Source: Toxorhynchites rutilus septentrionalis
Taxonomy: Eukaryota > Arthropoda > Insecta > Diptera > Culicidae
NCBI RefSeq assembly: GCF_029784135.1
Contig: NC_073746.1
Location: 92,578,564-92,642,563, forward strand
Direction of reading: 5' to 3'
Length of the DNA: 64,000 nucleotides
Positions 1 to 9,553 of this stretch are shown here, piece after piece. Within the stretch, counting starts at the first letter, position 1. Each line of letters starts with the position of its first letter. The position numbers and the translations under genes are program-made. The notes under the pieces are model-generated. The model saw only the letters and a list, made by a program, of their open reading frames with translations. It did not search any database and was not told where the DNA came from.

Positions 1-1048
1 AAAAGGTTGACTGTGGGTTCGTTTTTTTCCACCTCGCTCTTTCTGGTTGTGCGCTCGGGGTTTACGGGGGGGTTTCCGTTAATGGTCAATACATTAGAAG
101 GAAGCAACTCATCGTAGATTACGGTCAAAAAATAACCTCAACCCCGGGTGCGAAGGAGTTGACCGGAATTGACTGTCCAAAGCCCGTCCGGTGGTGTTTG
201 GCGACGAGATTCATGATGCTGCTGGTGCTGATGCTGGCTTCCAGAATGACCCCAGCCGTCGATCCGTCCGTGTGTACTTGCATATGCTGGTAGTCTCTGG
301 GCCGTAGCACACCTTAATGACATCGGAAGGAAGGAGGAAGGCGCACCCGGTGGAAGCGGAGATTACATCCGTCGATATAAGGAGACCGTTGGATATGTGC
401 GGCGAAGAAAATGGATTGAGCTTTGGCAGTAAAAATAATGCACATGACACACACGCTAAAAGCAAAAATAGATTATTCAACGTTGTTTTGTCCCTTCTTG
501 ATCAACGCGATTCCACTGACGTTAACGGCTTCGGGGTTTGGTATAGTGGGCGGACAGTCGTTGCGAATGTGGAAATTGATTATATCGCTGGGACGGGCAC
601 TAGCTGATAGTGGATCAATTAACGGTTCAGCAAGTGTTTTCAGCAATAAGGTACACCGAGGAGTGATTGACGGAACATCACGTTTTTAGCAGTGTATATG
701 AAATATGTTGACCCGTGTACTAATTGGAGGACTATGAACAGAGCTCAACCAACTGTGTCTCAATAACTTTGACCAATTTCTTCGGATCCCTTGATACAAA
801 TGTCGCATAATTTACCGATCTACAATTTATTAATTGACACTATTACCTTGATTACTTCTGCCGCAATTTCATTTCAAACTCGTCATAACTATTTAATCTT
901 CAAATCGCACACAGTGAAGTGAAATAGGTGGTTTTTTTGAAATGATATAAAAAGAAGCAAAAGTAATAGAGATAACTTCAAAATTTTAAAATAACTAATA
1001 AACTTAAAAGTTATTACAGAGCGGACTCGATTATAGACAGTATATATA
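1..1048. other. Unassigned sequence, no gene seen
   Basis: Open frames here are short, overlap on both strands and show no domain. Positions 60-700 are more GC-rich and low in repeats, so they may be host non-coding sequence. A motif at about 1015-1045 (GAGCGGACTCGA...) recurs inverted at about 50058-50085, so the last part belongs to a dispersed repeat. Confidence 0.5.
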
Positions 1049-1184
1049 TTAGGCTGTCAAAAAAGTCCTGCGGTATTTCCGCGAGGTGTCGTTGCAAGCG
1101 CGTAGTTCTAGTTGTATTCATTGTATCGAGTCATACTATAGCTTGTTGGAAAGGTATTTGCGCGCTATAATATAGACCTTGACA

Positions 1185-1470
1185 GTTGTGTGGAGGGAGA
1201 ATGTGATCCTCCTATTACATCCAATGTATTTCGCTCGCAATGTGTTGTCTTCCCTTCTATAGGTACCGTGCCTATGCGACGCAGCCCTGCCGCCCATACT
1301 TCGCCCACTTTGCGGTTTGCTCCAACCCTGCATCGTCCAACCGAATTACGCAGCACCAGCTCTCGCCCTTCGGCATTCTGTCAACGGTGAGGGCAAGACG
1401 TGTGCTCCGCGGACAAAAGCATAAAGCATCTCCGAAATGGCTGGTTTTTTGGTGGCTAAAATCGCACAAC
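1185..1470. repeat. Insertion inside mariner copy 1
   Basis: Copy 2 reads straight from GTCTTTGACA to TGTTTTGTTTGG at about 32947-32970. Copy 1 has about 288 extra bases at this point. The insert starts GTTGTG and ends CACAAC, a 6-bp inverted end, is GC-richer than its surroundings and has no convincing coding frame. It could be a short MITE or captured DNA; no target duplication longer than 2-3 bp is evident. Confidence 0.6.
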
Positions 1471-1516
1471 AGTATTTTGTTTGGTTAAGTCGTTCGTGAG
1501 TTATAGTGTCGCAAAT

Positions 1517-2539
1517 ATGGAGCAAAATAAAGAGAAAATCCGACATATTTTACAGTACTACTATGACAAAGGCAAAAATGCATCTCAAGCTGCCAATAAA
1601 ATTTGTGCAGTTTATGGACCCGATACAGTTTCCATTTCCACCGCACAACGATGGTTTCAACGTTTTCGTTCTGGTGTAGAGGTCGTCGAAGATGCGCCAC
1701 ACTCCGGAAGGCCTGTCGTCGAAAATTGCGACAAAACCGCTGAATTAGCCGAGAAAGACCGGCATAGTAGCAGCCGTAGCATCGGCCAAGAGCTGGGGAT
1801 AAGTCATCAAACCGTTATTAACCATTTGAAGAAGCTTGGATTCACAAAGAAGCTCGATGTATGGGTGCCACACACGTTGACGCAAAAAAAAACATCTTTG
1901 ACCGTATCGACGCATGTGAATCGCTGCTGAATCGCAACAAAATCGACCCGTTTCTGAAGCGGATGGTGACTGGCGATGAAAAGTGGGTCACTTACGACAA
2001 CGTGAAGCGCAAACGGTCGTGGTCGAAACCCGCTGAAGCGGCTCAGACGGTGGTCAAGCCCTCATTAACGGCCAGGAAGGTTCTGCTGTGTGTTTGGTGG
2101 GATTGTCAAGGAATAATCTATTATGAGCTGCTTCCCTATGGCCAAACGCTCAATTCGGACCTGTAACCAACTGGACCGCTTGAAGGTAGCACTCATGAAG
2201 AAGAGGCCATCTTTGATAAACAGAGGCCGCATTGTCTTCCATCAGGACAACGCCAGGTCACACACTTCTTTGGTGACGCGCCAGAAGCTCCGGGAGCTCG
2301 GATGGGAGGTTCTTTTGCTTCCGCCGTATAGTCCGGACCTTGCACCAAGTGACTACCACCTGTTTTTGTCCATGGCGAACGAGCTAGGTAGTCAGCAGTT
2401 AGCCACAAAAGAGGCTTGTGAAAATTGACTATCCGAGTTTTTTTCCAATAAGGAAGCGAGCTTCTATAACAGGGGTATTATGAAGTTGGCATCTCGTTGG
2501 GAACAAGTCATCGAACAAAACGGCGCATATTTGACTTAA
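1517..2539 (+). pseudogene. mariner transposase (DD34D), frameshifted
   Basis: Encodes a cut-and-paste transposase of the mariner family, acting in the nucleus on its own terminal repeats. The N-terminal half (MEQNKEKIRHILQ...) holds the paired helix-turn-helix region, with SISTAQRWFQRF and SIGQELGISHQTV helices. The catalytic part shows TGDEKWV (first Asp), FHQDNAR (second Asp) and YSPDLAPSDYHLF (third Asp), 34 residues after the second, as expected for DD34D. The reading frame is broken by two extra A bases in a poly-A run near 1885, by a deletion of about 5 bp near 2166 (compare copy 2) and by a TGA at about 2426 where CGA is expected. The C-terminus EQNGAYLT ends with TAA at 2537. It cannot make a functional protein. 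Confidence 0.9.
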
Positions 2540-4238
2540 AACAGATGATTGTAACTAATTTTATGAACAAATGTATTTTTGCTGTATAACTTTACACTTT
2601 ACTTCCATTTTTGGAAGAATGTCGGAATTGAGAATTGAACTCGTGACCATTAGCGTGAGAAGCAGGGCTCGGCATAATCATAGTCAACTGAGGATCTGGC
2701 TGGCTATCTGACTGACTATATCCGTATTCAGTTGGGAATGACTTTTGGCTTCTTCACGCAAATTTCTTCGCCAAAACGACTAAACAGTCAGTCGGGCGTT
2801 TAGTCGCTTTCCCCCTCTACGACTCGACTTTATCATTTCTTTGATCCCAGTAAAATTGTCTCCATTGCATTTTGAAGTGTCTTTCCCCGCAACGAACTCG
2901 TTCCTCTCTCTCATGTATCACATATACATGCATCGATGTTTGAGTTCAACGTGGTTTGACATACGCTACAGGTGAACTAGATTTTTTTTATCGTACACGA
3001 AAATTACTCACACGTATAGAATAGCGTGCATTGTTTGCGCGCTATTTTGCATATTTACTAAAACTAATGCGAGAACCTTTATAGCAAACCTAATAACTGT
3101 CTAAGTTCGTTGGTTTGAGTTCACGATGGGTAGACTACAAACCGTCCATGAATAGGGTAACTACTTTTTCGCATCAGATATCAAGTTTTCGTTCCTCTTT
3201 ATATGGACGTAATAATAAGATTGCGTACGCGGGTAACAATTTCGTTCCTAGGGGGGTAGAAATGTGGATTCAAGTCAGTTGAATGAGGAGGCAGATTTGT
3301 ATTCATTAGTCGCGTCAATTAGAATAACCACTAACTGGACTATCTCATCAGTCATCCTCGCTCTCAACGCTACTCAATTCATTTTCTAGTCAATTCACTT
3401 TTTGTTGAAGGCGACTGCCTAAGCAGTTCTAGTCGAAGCGAAGTTACTGAGAGTAGAGCCGGTCTTCATTTTTCATCTTCGAAGATTTCGGGCCCTGGTG
3501 AGAAGTGTGGATAATACCACTACGCCAGATCGCCTCCACATGGAAGCAATATAATTTCTATAATTTGCGTACTTTTTAAGTAAAATCTAGTTTGACAATC
3601 TAGTTTGATCTATTTTGAGTCCAAAACATGAAAATAGCTTTGTAATAGCTGAGTTTCGACCATATGCGTACAAGGATTTTACCTCCAAAAAAAAAATTGG
3701 GGTCAGCTTCCAAACACTCTGTGTTACTCACAATACGAGATTTTTTATTACGAGATTTTATTTGTGATAAAAATCATTTTTCCATTTGTTGAAATTAGGG
3801 CGACCATGAAAAACCACGATTTTTTTGCTCTAACTTTTATATTTCAAATTCTACATCAAAACCTTTTTTTTCATGGTGACCCTAACGCAACTTAGAGAAA
3901 AGGCGCTATATCGGTTATTTCAAGAGACAGAAAACAAAATTCGTTCTACAAACATGTTTCAAATAACTGGAACTACAACAATGTCAAACTATGTTTACTT
4001 CTATCTATAAAGATAAGAAAGTTAGATAGTTTATTTCATCGACAATTTTGTTCACCCTAGTTTTGATAGCATAAAAATGAGCGCTCTATCATGTGTAACA
4101 ACTTTGTCGAAGATAGTTTTTGTCTAGAGAATAACCGTCGAGCTCTAAATGCTAATTTCCACTTAAATGCATCTCCGGACCATTGTGCAATGGTGAAACT
4201 GGGAATGTCTTCATTTTATGGATGGTTATGACAAACAT
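2540..4238. other. Unassigned repeat-like sequence
   Basis: No coding region recognised. Positions 2650-3480 begin AGGGCTCGGC and end AGAGCCGGTC, a weak hint of inverted ends of a non-autonomous element, with CAGTCAGTC-type short repeats inside. The rest is AT-rich and has no identifiable signal. Confidence 0.4.
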
Positions 4239-4511
4239 TAGCGTGCACCCGTGGCCGAGTGGTTAGCGTCTCACATTATCATGCCGGGTGTTCGGGTTCG
4301 ATTCTCGTTCTGGCCGAGGGATTTTTCAAAGAAATTTCCTTCGACTTGCACTGTAATCACGCGTATTCAAGAGCTTGCCCCTCGGAATACATTCAAGGCG
4401 TGTTATTTGGCTTAAGAAATCTCAACTAAGTATTAATAAATGACGCTAGTTAATGCGTACGTTGAGGCGACAAAAGTTCCACAGGGAACGTTAACGCCAT
4501 TCAAGAAGAAG
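4239..4511 (+). mobile_element. tRNA-derived SINE, copy 1
   Basis: The head resembles a tRNA with an internal RNA polymerase III promoter: box A-like GTGGCCGAGTGGTTAGCG at 4251-4268 and box B-like GGTTCGATTCT at 4295-4305. A tRNA-unrelated body follows, ending in CATTCAAGAAGAAGA. The element is flanked by an exact 11-bp duplication, ATGACAAACAT, at 4228-4238 and 4512-4522, the signature of retroposition by a non-LTR machinery. Two other copies lie at 30051-30322 (minus) and 43290-43550 (plus). The 5' arm cannot pair with a 3' arm to make an acceptor stem, so this is not a functional tRNA gene. Confidence 0.9.
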
Positions 4512-4522
4512 ATGACAAACAT

Positions 4523-5239
4523 ATTTAAAAAAAATAATATTCAAAACCTAAGAAATCAAGTGTCCAGGTGCGTTAAGGCGGAACTACTTTTGGAAGTTTT
4601 TTCGTGTTCTCAGTAAATAAAACAAATAATAATTTTGATATCAATTTTTTTTAAAATTATTTTTTTAAGAATTAAAACACAACTAAACGAAAAAAGGTAT
4701 ATTAAATTAGAAAAGTTCACAAGCGTGTGAAATGAAGATGATCCGAAAAGAACAGTGCCCTAGCGTAGACGATTCACCCTTCTGGTTATCCGAAATAAAA
4801 AAAAATCTTGATCAGTAGAAAAAGCATGACTTTTGCATGTTTTTTACGACAATTTAATTTTAGTAACATAAGATAAATTTATTCTTTGATTGTTTCATGC
4901 CATAGGGGCCGACACTGAGCGCTGGTCACTGGGACTGACAGTTACAAAGCACGTAAATAGAAAATATATGGCTTTGTTTTCGGATGTGTTACAGTATGAG
5001 GCTACTTTATAACCGAGGTTCCGATTATTTTCATTTTATACAATAAACATTTTTGGGAGCTGGAACCGACACTGACGTTGCGCAAGTGCTCTCGATGCAG
5101 GATGAATGAAAAGCGCAGTAAGAACAGTGCAGGGACACATCGTATTAATGTAAGGTACTGGAAATCAAGATAAATTCGACTGTTATATTCTTACATTCTT
5201 CAAACAAACAATTAAAGAAATAAAGTAAAGAAGTAAAAA
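4523..5239. other. AT-rich sequence, nothing recognised
   Basis: No domain-bearing frame, RNA gene or clear repeat boundary was seen. Homopolymer A and T tracts are frequent. Confidence 0.4.
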
Positions 5240-6410
5240 AATGGGTGGGTTATATCTATGATATAACCGCAAGGTTGACGTGGGGCTACCTTAGCTTAGC
5301 AATCATTCGTTTGTATTGATTAAATTCTTGATTGAATGAAACAGTTTCCAAATTCAATATATTTGCTTTGTGAGTAAAAAGATTGAACAAATGCCATTTG
5401 AAGTCAATTCATGCATTGTGACAGATTGTTCTTCGTTACAAATAAATTTAATGACAGCCCTTTTACGTTTGGTATGATGCCTAGGAGAAAATATATTTAC
5501 GGAAGAATTATCAAACGTTTGATGAACCAGCCTAAGGCTGAAATTTTTTCTAATAAAGACAAAACAAGATTATCAAACGATTATTTTATTTTATATTTCC
5601 CTCTGAAGTTTACATCTCTCAAGTGTACGTACTTCTCGAACCGCGAATTCGCTTGAAAATGGAAAGTTCATTCGCTTCTAGTGTCTGCACGATTTTCCAA
5701 GGTTCCTAAGTTTAGAAGATCATGTTAGGACAGACATATTCCACTCTGCACAAAGGCAAGCGAGGACAAAAGTACTCGCAATTTGCATTTATTTGCAGAG
5801 CCGATTTCCCCAGAAACCTCGGTTTTGAAGTCTGTGTTAGGGAAACACATTTCAATCGGAACAAAAATACCCCCGATTTGTATGAATTCGCAATGCCGAT
5901 TTCCCCACGATCCATGGATTTGAAGTCTGTGTTAGGGAAACACATTCCAGTCGGAACAAAAATACCCCCGACTTGCATGAATTTGAAATACCGATTTCTC
6001 CAGGCACCTTGGTTTAGAAATCTCTATTAGGGAACACATTTCGGTGGGAACAAAAGTCCCCCTACTTTCATGTGTTTGCAATGCCGATTTCCCCAAGGCT
6101 GCTTGGTTTTGATGGCTGTGTTAGGGAAACCGTAACTCGGGCCAATCAAACGATGCAACTAGGGCGTTTAGATAACGCCTTATATTTTACAGTTATTCAA
6201 TTGTTTATCTAATGAAAAATAACATTTTGTTAGTTGCGCTAGATGCGTAGAAATATTCCCTATCGATTGATGCAAACATCTTTCCGATCCAGTAAGAAAT
6301 ATTCGAGTTATAATCATTCGAAATTTTTCATTTTTTCCTGCATGTTCTGTGTTAGGTTTTCATTTTACCCCCCATATATTCCGGTTAGACGTAGTCCCAC
6401 GTCAAAAGAA
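5240..6410. mobile_element. Non-autonomous element with imperfect inverted ends
   Basis: TTGACGTGGGGCTACCTTAG at about 5274-5293 is matched, inverted, by CTAACCG-side sequence at about 6381-6401 (reverse complement TTGACGTGGGACTACGTCTA). Related fragments occur at about 20662 (GTTGACGTAGGATTACG) and 58764 (AGTCCTACGTCAAAA), so the motif is dispersed. The interior carries a roughly 95-bp tandem array and no transposase. Exact ends and target duplication were not resolved. Confidence 0.45.
5670..6135. repeat. Tandem array, about 95-bp unit, 4-5 copies
   Basis: The core TTAGGGAAACACATTTC recurs at 5837, 5932, 6027 (as TTAGGGAACAC) and 6121, spacing 95, 95 and 94, with a degenerate first unit about 112 bp earlier. 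Each unit contains GCCGATTTCCCCA and AACAAAAATACCCCC blocks. Frames running through the array are by-products of the repeat, not genes. Confidence 0.85.
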
Positions 6411-7079
6411 TAGCCCCTCTTTCAAGTATTCCCAATGAACACTCGCAATATTTTTTTAGCCATTGTTTGAAGATATAATCCCGATGGAATCATTTAAACA
6501 ACAACATGAAGGTTGAAGATATATAAACGAAATATTTGTGTTTTGTATTCAGCCACATCTGTCAGCTGTCCTATGATATTTTTCAGATATATTTCAAATG
6601 TGTCATATAGGGTCTTCGGGAAACTACAAACTGTTTCATGACAAGTGACATAAAAAAAGTACCATCGCATTATAACAAATCATTGAATAATTTGGTAGGG
6701 CATGACATACATATGATGAATGTTTTGCGCAAAGGTTTGCAACACTTTTTTATAATAACCCCATTTTGGCAGCTGTTTCTTAATTTGTGCTTATGGTGGC
6801 CGTACACTGTTTGACCAGAGGTCAAATATTTGACATTTTTTGACAGAAAAAATTTGGTCAAAATTAAGTACAAATTTGATGTTTGCAAAAATATTCAACA
6901 ATACTAATTACACCTATTTGTTTTAATCAAAAATTTGACATAAAATTATTTGGTGAAATACAACTATTTGGAGCGAATGACAAACACGGTTATCACATAG
7001 TACATGGTTTGTCGAGTCGGATACTATTTTGTGTTCGCCCGTTATCATTTTTCAAAAAAGAAAATATTCATAGATAAAG

Positions 7080-7558
7080 ATGGCTTCAACAGCAGTATCA
7101 TATGGCGCTATAGCAATAGCTCTGGCCACTGCAGCAATGATAATTGGGGAGGATAGACCAAAAAATCAAAAACAGTTCCGTAATAGCAGCATCTGGGTGA
7201 GTGAATGGGTCAAAAAGCGCGCTTATACGTTGTTCTGGCAGTGTATATTGGAGAGAATAAATTTATAATAAAAGCTTTTTTTTTGCTGATATGTCTGTTT
7301 TTCATTGATCACAAAAAGACTACAATTTTTGGAAAAAAATATTTTTCAAATTATTCACAGGTTCCACAAACAGAGGCTGATTGGGATTTCATTGCGGAGA
7401 AGTTCAATAGGTCGTGGAACACAAAGGAAGACAAAGTTTGCCTGACGCTACATTTTATCCTGTTAGAAGCGGTACATCATGTATTACCAAAGATGCGAAG
7501 AAAATTCGGGGAGAATTTGAAAAATATTTTGTGAATGAAGGTGAATTTCAATGGTAGT
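7080..7558 (+). pseudogene. HARBI1-like Harbinger nuclease remnant
   Basis: HARBI1-type proteins are DDE nucleases that excise and integrate Harbinger elements. The first piece starts at ATG 7080 (MASTAVSYGAIAIALATAA) and reaches SIWVSEWVKKR, matching the typical N-terminal tryptophan-rich motif. After an intron-like AT-rich stretch ending TTATTCACAG at about 7361, a second piece reads VPQTEADWDFIAEKFNRSWN, the usual lead-in to the first catalytic Asp. The catalytic core is missing: the sequence jumps, in another frame, to KDAKKIRGEFEKYF..NEGE, which resembles the family C-terminus, ending TAG near 7558. A partial duplicate of the second exon's start (GATCCACACACAGAG) lies at about 8312. Internal deletion makes it non-functional. 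Confidence 0.7.
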
Positions 7559-8344
7559 ACTCACTAATTTATGTTTAGTTGAACTCGAATAAACTGAAAT
7601 AATTCTCGAAATCCCATGTCAACCTTATACCGTAAAAATGAACCTTATATTCAAAATGAACTTATTAATAACCGAACTACTCCTATATATTTCAATCAAA
7701 ATTCACTCAAACACATCTTAAGTATTCTCTTAATGCGCCTTCAAAAAGATTCCGATTGCATCTTTTTAGAAGCTCTATAAATCTCCAGCTATCTATCTTT
7801 TAAATTCCTATCAGCTTTCACCAAAAAAAAACACTTGGATTTTTCAACCAAGATTGTTCAACAATTTCGGAAAGATTTATATGTATTTATATGATTTATA
7901 TGTACTTGTAGTATTTCTACAAGTATTCTACAATAAGTTTTCTGGAGCAAACTAATGAAGTTGTAATGCTGCTACCTGTGTAAAACCTGTAGTAGAACCT
8001 GTTGAAGGTTCTTGGAAAAAGCAACTGTAGATCGATTGTGTCACATTTACTCAGAAGACAGTTACCCGAACGACAGCTACCCGAATGTAACAAATATCCG
8101 ACAGGTAAACAGGAATGTATCAACATCAGATATTTCCTTTAATGCTACTTGCATTCCTTCCAGAGCAATTGCCTTGGTGGGATATCCTGTAGACTCTGAA
8201 GATTGTCGCGTACGCTTGTTTCCTGGGTTGCTGACATGCGTTTTTGGAGTTCCCTCGACGGAGTCCTCCTTTAAAACCTAGAAAAAATAACATTTTCGAC
8301 TTATTCACAGGATCCACACACAGAGATCTTAGGATAACAATGCA

Positions 8345-8403
8345 GTGAAGTTCATTTGCTTGATTAGTTCTCGAGTTATGTAGAAATTTGTGTTTCATTC
8401 GTA
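8345..8403 (-). repeat. Fragment of Helitron-associated minisatellite
   Basis: CATTTGCTTGATTAGTTCTCGAG and the following bases through TTCGTACGGCAG match, inverted, the unit found at 33800-34300 and 63540-64000. It is a single partial unit. Confidence 0.6.
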
Positions 8404-8452
8404 CGGCAGGGTGTTCTTATCCAGGATGAGTGTGTTCTGCTGCCGGAAGTAA

Positions 8453-8911
8453 GAGAGGAAGGAGCAATCTTTCAACAAATCACTGTTCACCGGCCCCATC
8501 CTTCTGCCACTTCCTATTGCATTTACACTTACCGCAGTAAATAACTAAAGCATACGCAGGAATATTGAGCTCAAGACGATATTTATGTTTTATCTGTAAG
8601 AATCCTAATTGAACCGTAATTAGACTACCAGCATTCGCAACTTCATAGATAATGGTGTTATCATGAAGCTCGTCATTTATCACAGTTGCGTCGAAATGAA
8701 CATGATGATGTGCTTCCTCCATTTTTATGCGGTAAAATAACTCTGAAAATATCACATGATTGAACCATGACAATCTAATTTTATATCAATCAAGTAAGCT
8801 ACTCACAAACCTTTCGTTACAATATACGAGAGGAAGGAGAAATCTTTCTACAAACTGCTGTTCACTGGTCCTATCCTTCAGCCACTTCCTTTTGCATTAA
8901 CACTTACCGCA
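8453..8911. repeat. 84-bp direct duplication flanking the captured exon
   Basis: 8453-8536 and 8828-8911 are near-identical direct copies. Both start GAGAGGAAGGAG(A/C)AATCTTTC and end CACTTACCGCA. In minus-strand terms both contain the donor site CTGCG/GTAAGTG and the start of the intron. The C20orf27-like exon lies between them, so the exon arrived together with a copy of the resident gene's donor and intron. Confidence 0.8.
8533..8742 (-). pseudogene. Exon resembling C20orf27/ADISSP protein
   Basis: The minus-strand exon is bounded by GATATTTTCAG (acceptor, exon starts at 8742) and TACTGCG/GTAAGTG (donor, exon ends at 8533). From an internal ATG at 8722 it reads MEEAHHHVHFD, then ELHDNTIIYEV and TVQLGFLQIKHKYRLELNIP. 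The order HHVHFD - LHD - V.LGFL.I.H.Y - P follows the N-terminal half of the animal C20orf27 family (UPF0687, in mammals called adipose-secreted signaling protein). Only about a third of the usual roughly 170-residue protein is present. The residues after NIPA (YALVIYC) probably are no longer family sequence. Position inside a Harbinger element, between an 84-bp duplication, suggests capture from a host gene rather than a resident gene. Family match is from recall, not a search. Confidence 0.6.
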
Positions 8912-9553
8912 GGAGTCACCTTTTGGATACTTGCTTCCATCTCCAACAAACCAGTCTCACCTGCATCTATAATACAAAATTTTAAAATAATATTACATAG
9001 ATAATAATAAACTTACCTTTCGGCCATATTGCGAAATGTTTACTAATGTTTACTTTCGGACATGACTGCCAGGTCACACAGATTGATCCATGTTGCCATA
9101 TTTTTGTTCAATGTATTTCAGGCTAAAAATTCATTGATTAATTTTGTTGGGGTTGATGAAATAAAAAGAAGGACCAACTCGGCTGATTAATTTAAATAGA
9201 AATTAAATTAAACATATTTTCACAGATTTGAAAATGAATGAATAAAAAATACAATAAAAACGATCTGGCGTCTCTTTCGGCAGTTTTATTTGCCACTTGC
9301 CACTTTGTTTGCCACTTTTCAATTATCAACAAAGCCAAACATCAAAAATACAAAAAAAATTGAATGAAATATTTAACGTACGTCAGTACATTTTTCGACA
9401 AATTGGTCTAAAAAAGTTTAAGCAAACAAGTACTAAATATTTGCTCGTCGTGTTTTGCGTCGAAAATATTTGATCAGTACACGTTGAACAAATTTTATCT
9501 GTCAAAAATAGTCAAGTATTTGGCATCGGTCAAACAGTGTATGAGCACCCTTA

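Larger units (their letters stand above)
1049..2539 (+). mobile_element. mariner element, copy 1, decayed
   Basis: The 5' terminal repeat begins TTAGGCTGTCAAAAAAGTCC directly after a TA dinucleotide. The same end is found at 32819 in copy 2, which fixes the boundary. A 3' terminal inverted repeat matching this end was not found after the transposase stop at 2539, so the right end is missing or too diverged, and the end given here is the end of the coding remnant. The copy also carries an insertion of about 288 bp between the terminal repeat and the transposase start. Confidence 0.85.
8077..9027 (-). pseudogene. Probable second Harbinger gene, three exon remnants
   Basis: On the minus strand three exon-like pieces have consensus splice sites. 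Exon 1 is 9027-9017 (ATGGCCGAAAG before GTAAGT). Exon 2 is 8966-8908 (ATTATAG acceptor, reads AGETGLLEMEASIQKVTPA, donor GCG/GTAAGTG). Exon 3 is 8277-8077 (TTTTTCTAG acceptor, reads VLKEDSVEGTPKTH...ALEGMQVALKEISD and ends TAG). Exons 2 and 3 join in phase 0. Exon 1 to exon 2 does not join in frame as it stands, so a small indel is likely. Two-gene Harbinger elements carry a Myb/SANT-like protein that helps the nuclease bind DNA; assigning these exons to it rests on position and composition only, since no SANT domain is visible in these pieces. Confidence 0.45.
6791..9553. mobile_element. PIF/Harbinger-type transposon with captured host exon
   Basis: The termini TGGTGGCCGTACACTGTTTG (from 6794) and the reverse complement of the right end, GGGTGCTCATACACTGTTTG (to 9550), form inverted repeats that continue into GTCAAATA-type sequence. 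They are flanked by the trinucleotide TTA at 6791-6793 and 9551-9553, the target duplication characteristic of PIF/Harbinger. The element is about 2.76 kb. On the plus strand it carries remnants of a HARBI1-like nuclease, on the minus strand remnants of a second multi-exon gene, as in two-gene Harbinger elements, and an unrelated exon resembling C20orf27. Both element genes are defective. Confidence 0.82.

Noticed and set aside
125..689. Several overlapping frames of 60-96 codons
   Set aside because: They overlap on opposite strands and have no domain, signal peptide or splice context.
4246..4320. tRNA gene
   Set aside because: Box A and B are present but the ends do not form an acceptor stem, the same head occurs three times with a common body, and target duplications show it is a SINE.
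5670..6135. CRISPR-like array
   Set aside because: Units are contiguous 95-bp tandem repeats with no unique spacers, in a eukaryotic context.
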